Positions 5,852-8,106 of a stretch of DNA of 8,106 bases are shown in pieces. Source of the DNA: an uncultured bacterium. GTDB lineage: Bacteria > Actinomycetota > Coriobacteriia > Coriobacteriales > Coriobacteriaceae. The stretch lies in the NCBI GenBank assembly GCA_905215945.1, contig CAJMRZ010000059.1, positions 1-8,106 on the forward strand, in the 5' to 3' direction. Below the pieces are notes generated by a model. It was not told where the DNA came from and searched no databases. It worked only from the letters and a program-made list of their open reading frames with translations. Position 1 is the stretch's first letter; every line of letters begins with the position of its first letter. The translations under genes and the position numbers were made by a program.

Positions 5852-8029
5852 ATGAACTTCCGCTCATCTCTTGCCTGCACCTCGAGCGATATCGCTCGCT
5901 GGGGACTACGCTCTGTCCTCAAACGCCAGGGTGGCGTGCTTCCCGGCCGCATCGCCATGAAAATCGACCCCGAGCTGCTAAGCGACCTCGCGAGCCTGGT
6001 CGACCGCAGCGTGGTGATCACCGGCACTAATGGCAAGACCACCACCTCCAACCTCATCGCCGATGCCGTTGCTGCCAGCGGTGCTACCGTGGTGTGCAAC
6101 CGTGCCGGCAACAATATGGAACCTGGTGTGGTGGGTGCTCTGCTCGAGGCCCGCGGCGGCCTTAAGCACACCAGCAGCGGCAAGCGCGTGGGCGTTTTTG
6201 AGTGCGATGAGCTTTACACCGTACGCGTTCTGCCCAAGCTCAAGCCGACGTACTTTGTGCTGCTCAACCTGTTCCGCGACCAGCTAGACCGCTATGGCGA
6301 GATCGACCATACCCAAGACGTCATCGCCCATGCGCTGGAGCTCTCTCCGACGACAACGCTCATCTACAACGCCGACGACCCGTTGTGCGCCTCGATTGCC
6401 GCGCGCGTTCCCAACGCGAACATTGCCTTTGGCATCGACGGCGCCACCAACACCGAGTCCGACCGTATTAGCGACTCACGTTTTTGCTCACAGTGCAACG
6501 CGCCGCTGGAGTATGACTACGTGCAATACGGCCAGCTCGGCGCCTACCATTGCCCCTCGTGCGGCTGGGCCCGCCCTGCGCTTGTCCGTCGCGTGACGGG
6601 CGTGGAGTTCGGCTGCGACGGCTATGGTTTTGACCTGGTGTTTGGATCTGATTCCAGCGCGCCAGCCGCACACATCGCCACGCGTTACAACGGCCTGTAC
6701 ATGGTCTACAACGTAGCCGCAGCCTTCTTCGCCGCCCACGAGCTGGGCGTGGACGCGGCGCATCTGCAGCCCACGCTCGATGCCTACATCCCCGCCGGCG
6801 GGCGTATGGGCCGCTGGGAGATCGCCGGCCGTACCGTCGAGGCAAACCTGGCCAAAAATCCCGTGGGTTTCGATCGCCAGATTCAGTCCATTAAAACGGC
6901 AGGCGGCAGGCTCTGCGCCTTCTTCCTCAACGACAACGATGCCGACGGCCACGATGTATCGTGGATCTACGATGTCGACTTTGAGCGCATCGCCGACACA
7001 ACGGGACTTGTCGCCTTTGCCGGCGGCACGCGCGCGCACGACATGCAGGTGCGCCTCAAGTACGCCGGCATCGATGCCGCGATTATCTCGGACGTCGCGC
7101 AGGCAATTGGCGCCGTTGTGGATGAAGCCGCAGGCGACACTTTCTATGCCGTCGCCAACTACACGGCCTTCCCGCCGCTGGTCAAGGAGCTCGACGGACT
7201 GAAGGGCGCCACCGCCGACGCTGTTGCCGGGCGCGCCGTGGCCCGCGCCGATGGCAACACCATCCCTTCCGCCGTCGCGCCGGTCGAGCTTTCGCGCCCG
7301 TTGCGCATCGTCTACCTGTATCCCGATGCGCTCAACCTCTACGGCGACGGCGGCAACGTCATCGCCCTCGAGCGCCGCTGCGCCTGGCGTGGCATTCCCG
7401 CGCGTGTAGACGAGGTCCGTATGGGCGAAACGCTTGATTTGACCGATGCCGATATCCTCATGATGGGCGGCGGCTCCGACCGCGACCAGCTAGCCGTGGC
7501 ACACGAGCTGCTCGCCCAAAAAGACAAGGTCGCGGCCTATGTTGAGGGTGGCGGCTCGCTGCTTGCCATCTGTGGCAGCTATCAGCTGCTCGGCCGTTCG
7601 TACTATATGGGCGAGGATCGCATCGAGGGTCTGGGGGTCATTGCCGCCGAAACCGTACGCGGCTCCGACCGCCTGATCGGCAACGTAGCCGTCAAAACCG
7701 ATCTGGCACCTGAGCCCTTTGTGGGATTCGAGAATCACGGTGGCCGCACGCTTTTGGACGCCGAGGCCACGCCGCTCGGAACGTCCGTCGTCGCGGGCAC
7801 CGGCAACAACGGCGACGATGGCCTTGAGGGTCTGATCTACAAGGGCGTCATTGGCACGTACCTGCACGGGCCGGCGCTGCCCAAGAACCCCGAGCTCGCC
7901 GACTGGTTGATCGCCCATGCCCTCGAGCGCCGTGGCGATGCACAGGCCGCCGCCCTGCTGCCGCTCAAGCCCCTCGACGACACCTATGAGCACGCCGCCC
8001 ACGACGCCGCCATGAAGCTCCTCCCCTAA
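5852..8029 (+). CDS. murT-gatD: Fused lipid II isoglutaminyl synthase: MurT (Mur ligase-like) plus GatD (glutamine amidotransferase)
   Basis: The MurT/GatD pair amidates the alpha-carboxyl of D-Glu in lipid II to D-isoglutamine at the inner membrane face, using ATP and glutamine. Here both halves lie in one 725-residue chain. Residues 1-445 are MurT: P-loop GTNGKTTT (58-65), FECDELYTVRV (116-126), NLFRDQLDRYGE (139-150), YNADDP (172-177), a four-Cys zinc ribbon (C212, C215, C234, C237), and the C-terminal DUF1727-type domain with GRMGRWE and LAKNPVGFDRQ. The Asp that MurT lends to the amidase triad probably lies near NDADGHDVSWIYDVDFE (362-378). A linker rich in Ala, Val and Asp (about 448-482) joins GatD: YPDALNLYGDGGNVIALERR (490-509), nucleophile Cys574 in AICGSYQLLG, GFENHGGRT (625-633) and His672 in GTYLHGP. 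All expected residues are present, so it should be active. It is the last gene of the operon. Confidence 0.93.
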   Translation: MNFRSSLACTSSDIARWGLRSVLKRQGGVLPGRIAMKIDPELLSDLASLVDRSVVITGTNGKTTTSNLIADAVAASGATVVCNRAGNNMEPGVVGALLEARGGLKHTSSGKRVGVFECDELYTVRVLPKLKPTYFVLLNLFRDQLDRYGEIDHTQDVIAHALELSPTTTLIYNADDPLCASIAARVPNANIAFGIDGATNTESDRISDSRFCSQCNAPLEYDYVQYGQLGAYHCPSCGWARPALVRRVTGVEFGCDGYGFDLVFGSDSSAPAAHIATRYNGLYMVYNVAAAFFAAHELGVDAAHLQPTLDAYIPAGGRMGRWEIAGRTVEANLAKNPVGFDRQIQSIKTAGGRLCAFFLNDNDADGHDVSWIYDVDFERIADTTGLVAFAGGTRAHDMQVRLKYAGIDAAIISDVAQAIGAVVDEAAGDTFYAVANYTAFPPLVKELDGLKGATADAVAGRAVARADGNTIPSAVAPVELSRPLRIVYLYPDALNLYGDGGNVIALERRCAWRGIPARVDEVRMGETLDLTDADILMMGGGSDRDQLAVAHELLAQKDKVAAYVEGGGSLLAICGSYQLLGRSYYMGEDRIEGLGVIAAETVRGSDRLIGNVAVKTDLAPEPFVGFENHGGRTLLDAEATPLGTSVVAGTGNNGDDGLEGLIYKGVIGTYLHGPALPKNPELADWLIAHALERRGDAQAAALLPLKPLDDTYEHAAHDAAMKLLP

Positions 8030-8036
8030 CGCCCCG

Positions 8037-8073
8037 CCACCACAAAGGGACAGGCACCTTTGTGGTGGTTTTT
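8037..8073 (+). terminator. Strong intrinsic terminator after murT-gatD
   Basis: A perfect 12-bp stem (CCACCACAAAGG at 8037-8048 with CCTTTGTGGTGG at 8057-8068) encloses an 8-nt loop and is followed by five T (8069-8073). It begins 7 bases after the stop codon and closes the operon. The remaining 33 bases to the window edge are AT-rich and show no gene. Confidence 0.95.
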
Positions 8074-8106
8074 CAATCTGCCAACGATATGTGAACGGAT
8101 AAGAAA

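Noticed and set aside
5826..5855. Nine-codon leader frame (MSSMLGTAS) whose TGA overlaps the murT-gatD ATG
   Set aside because: The overlap is suggestive of coupling, but there is no ribosome site before its ATG and it is too short to separate from chance.
1..8106. CRISPR arrays, tRNA or rRNA genes, transposases, attachment sites
   Set aside because: I looked for regular repeat-spacer patterns, RNA-gene landmarks and transposase motifs on both strands and found none.

Overview
The window reads like a chromosomal segment of a moderately high-GC Gram-positive bacterium, most likely an anaerobic actinobacterium of the Coriobacteriia (Collinsella-like). This rests on GC-rich genes with strong AGGAGG ribosome sites, an anaerobic-type pair of metal-dependent alcohol/polyol dehydrogenases, and a MurT/GatD cell-wall amidation enzyme, which is typical of Gram-positives. 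The taxon is an inference from style and content, not from a marker gene.

Layout. (1) Positions 1-649, plus strand: the C-terminal two thirds of a D-2-hydroxyacid dehydrogenase whose start lies outside the window. It ends in a hairpin terminator and converges on the next gene. (2) Positions 781-3188, minus strand: an iron-type alcohol dehydrogenase (1965-3188) followed downstream by a glycerol dehydrogenase gldA (781-1881). Each has its own intrinsic terminator. The one between them leaves no clear promoter for gldA, so gldA may depend on readthrough. (3) Positions 3189-3686: a roughly 500-bp divergent intergenic region. It holds the adh leader with two perfect hairpins, two AAACGTTT palindromes, a GTGC-rich repetitive stretch, and the start region of the rightward operon. 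(4) Positions 3687-8029, plus strand: a tight three-gene operon closed by a strong terminator. Its first two genes are unrecognised, all-helical, TPR-like proteins of near-equal length that look like diverged tandem paralogs, coupled by a TAATG stop/start overlap. The third is a 725-residue fusion of MurT and GatD, which form the lipid II isoglutaminyl synthase and are separate subunits in the organisms where the enzyme has been studied.

How the genes work together. The left half is fermentative redox metabolism: 2-oxoacid/2-hydroxyacid, aldehyde/alcohol and glycerol/dihydroxyacetone interconversions coupled to NAD(P)H. The right half is peptidoglycan modification: ATP- and glutamine-dependent amidation of the D-Glu residue of lipid II. 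Two helical-repeat proteins of unknown role are probably co-expressed with it. The most notable points are the single-chain MurT-GatD and the co-transcribed paralog pair.
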